From positions 39,195 through 103,194 of the forward strand of contig MVAQ01000056.1 in the NCBI GenBank assembly GCA_014825775.1: a stretch of DNA of 64,000 nt. The letters run 5' to 3'. This stretch comes from Krasilnikovozyma curviuscula (Eukaryota > Basidiomycota > Tremellomycetes > Cystofilobasidiales > Mrakiaceae). Within the stretch, counting starts at the first letter, position 1, and each line of letters opens with the position of its first letter. This document shows positions 63,766 to 64,000 of this stretch, in pieces. Made by a program: the position numbers and the translations under genes. Under the pieces are notes generated by a model, which had not been told where the DNA came from, did no database searches, and saw only the letters and a program-made list of their open reading frames with translations.

Positions 63766-64000
63766 ATGCTGAGGCTGCCCACCAGTCTGATACCCTACAT
63801 CCTCTCCCTCTCCCTCCTTCTCCTGAGCCCGTCCCCTTCAGCCGCTGCACCTCTTCTCATCAACCTCAGGCCCAGACAAGACTCACCCAGTTCATCGTTG
63901 AGTAAGTGGGCTCGGCTTATTTCCTGGTTCTGCTCTGCTCCTTTCCCCTTACTTAGTTAGAGGGAACCTGACGATATCTTTCTTGCGTCTTTTCTCTCTC
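63766..64000 (+). CDS. Secreted or membrane protein, 5' exon only (3' part off window)
   Basis: The ATG at 63766 opens MLRLPTSLIPYILSLSLLLLS, a clear signal peptide with a long Leu-rich core, ending near SPSPSAAAP. The first exon runs to 63901, where GTAAGT marks a donor, and the rest lies beyond the window. An upstream in-frame ATG (63691) is possible, but a signal peptide should sit at the N-terminus. The function cannot be read. Confidence 0.55.

Noticed and set aside
1..64000. CRISPR, prophage, transposon or integron content
   Set aside because: No spaced direct repeats, transposase, reverse transcriptase or inverted-repeat ends were seen, and the genes are spliced eukaryotic ones.

Overview
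The window is nuclear DNA of a basidiomycete yeast, most likely a Tremellomycete of the Cryptococcus/Kwoniella type. The signs are dense short introns (mostly 50-70 nt, GTRNGT...YAG), many exons per gene, short intergenic gaps on both strands, and eukaryotic housekeeping proteins. The class is inferred from gene style and protein resemblance; no database search was possible. I found no CRISPR array, transposon, virus, rRNA or convincing tRNA.

Layout. 1-1173 (-): an Acl4-like ribosomal-protein chaperone, cut by the window edge. 1546-2707 (+): an F-box protein. 3058-7988 (+): an Adp1-like ABCG transporter with an EGF-like luminal/extracellular domain. 8904-12807 (+): the dual-specificity phosphatase Pps1. 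13668-16087 (-): an uncharacterised acidic protein. 16663-22481 (-): an MRP-type ABCC transporter. 22816-24223 (-): ribosomal protein eL6. 24985-37824 (-): the SAGA/NuA4 scaffold Tra1. 38287-39177 (+): AP-1 sigma. 39499-40615 (+): a SET-domain protein. 40682-43429 (-): exocyst Sec6. 43552-46840 (-): an Msc2-type CDF zinc transporter with a very large histidine loop. 47266-48375 (+): a GNAT-like protein. 48587-50878 (-): an inositol-type sugar porter. 51576-52521 (-): complex I NDUFB8. 52965-55751 (-): a second sugar porter. 56461-60886 (-): importin Kap123. 61377-63119 (-): a peroxisomal D-amino-acid oxidase. 63766-end (+): the first exon of a secreted or membrane protein.

The genes do not form a pathway cluster. 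They cover transcription (Tra1), translation and ribosome assembly (eL6, Acl4, Kap123), membrane traffic (AP-1 sigma, Sec6), transport (two ABC transporters, two MFS, one CDF) and metabolism (DAO, NDUFB8). Divergent pairs (ACL4/F-box, TRA1/APS1, MSC2/GNAT, DAO/secreted) share promoter regions. SET/SEC6 converge with only 66 nt between stop codons.

I did not find a new multi-gene system. The most interesting features are in gene architecture: an eL6 start codon split by an intron (A|TG), a CDF transporter whose histidine loop is built from three in-frame phase-0 exons, microexons of 17-27 nt in four genes, an ABCC transporter whose first nucleotide-binding domain lacks the Q-loop glutamine, and an unexplained conserved-looking acidic protein.
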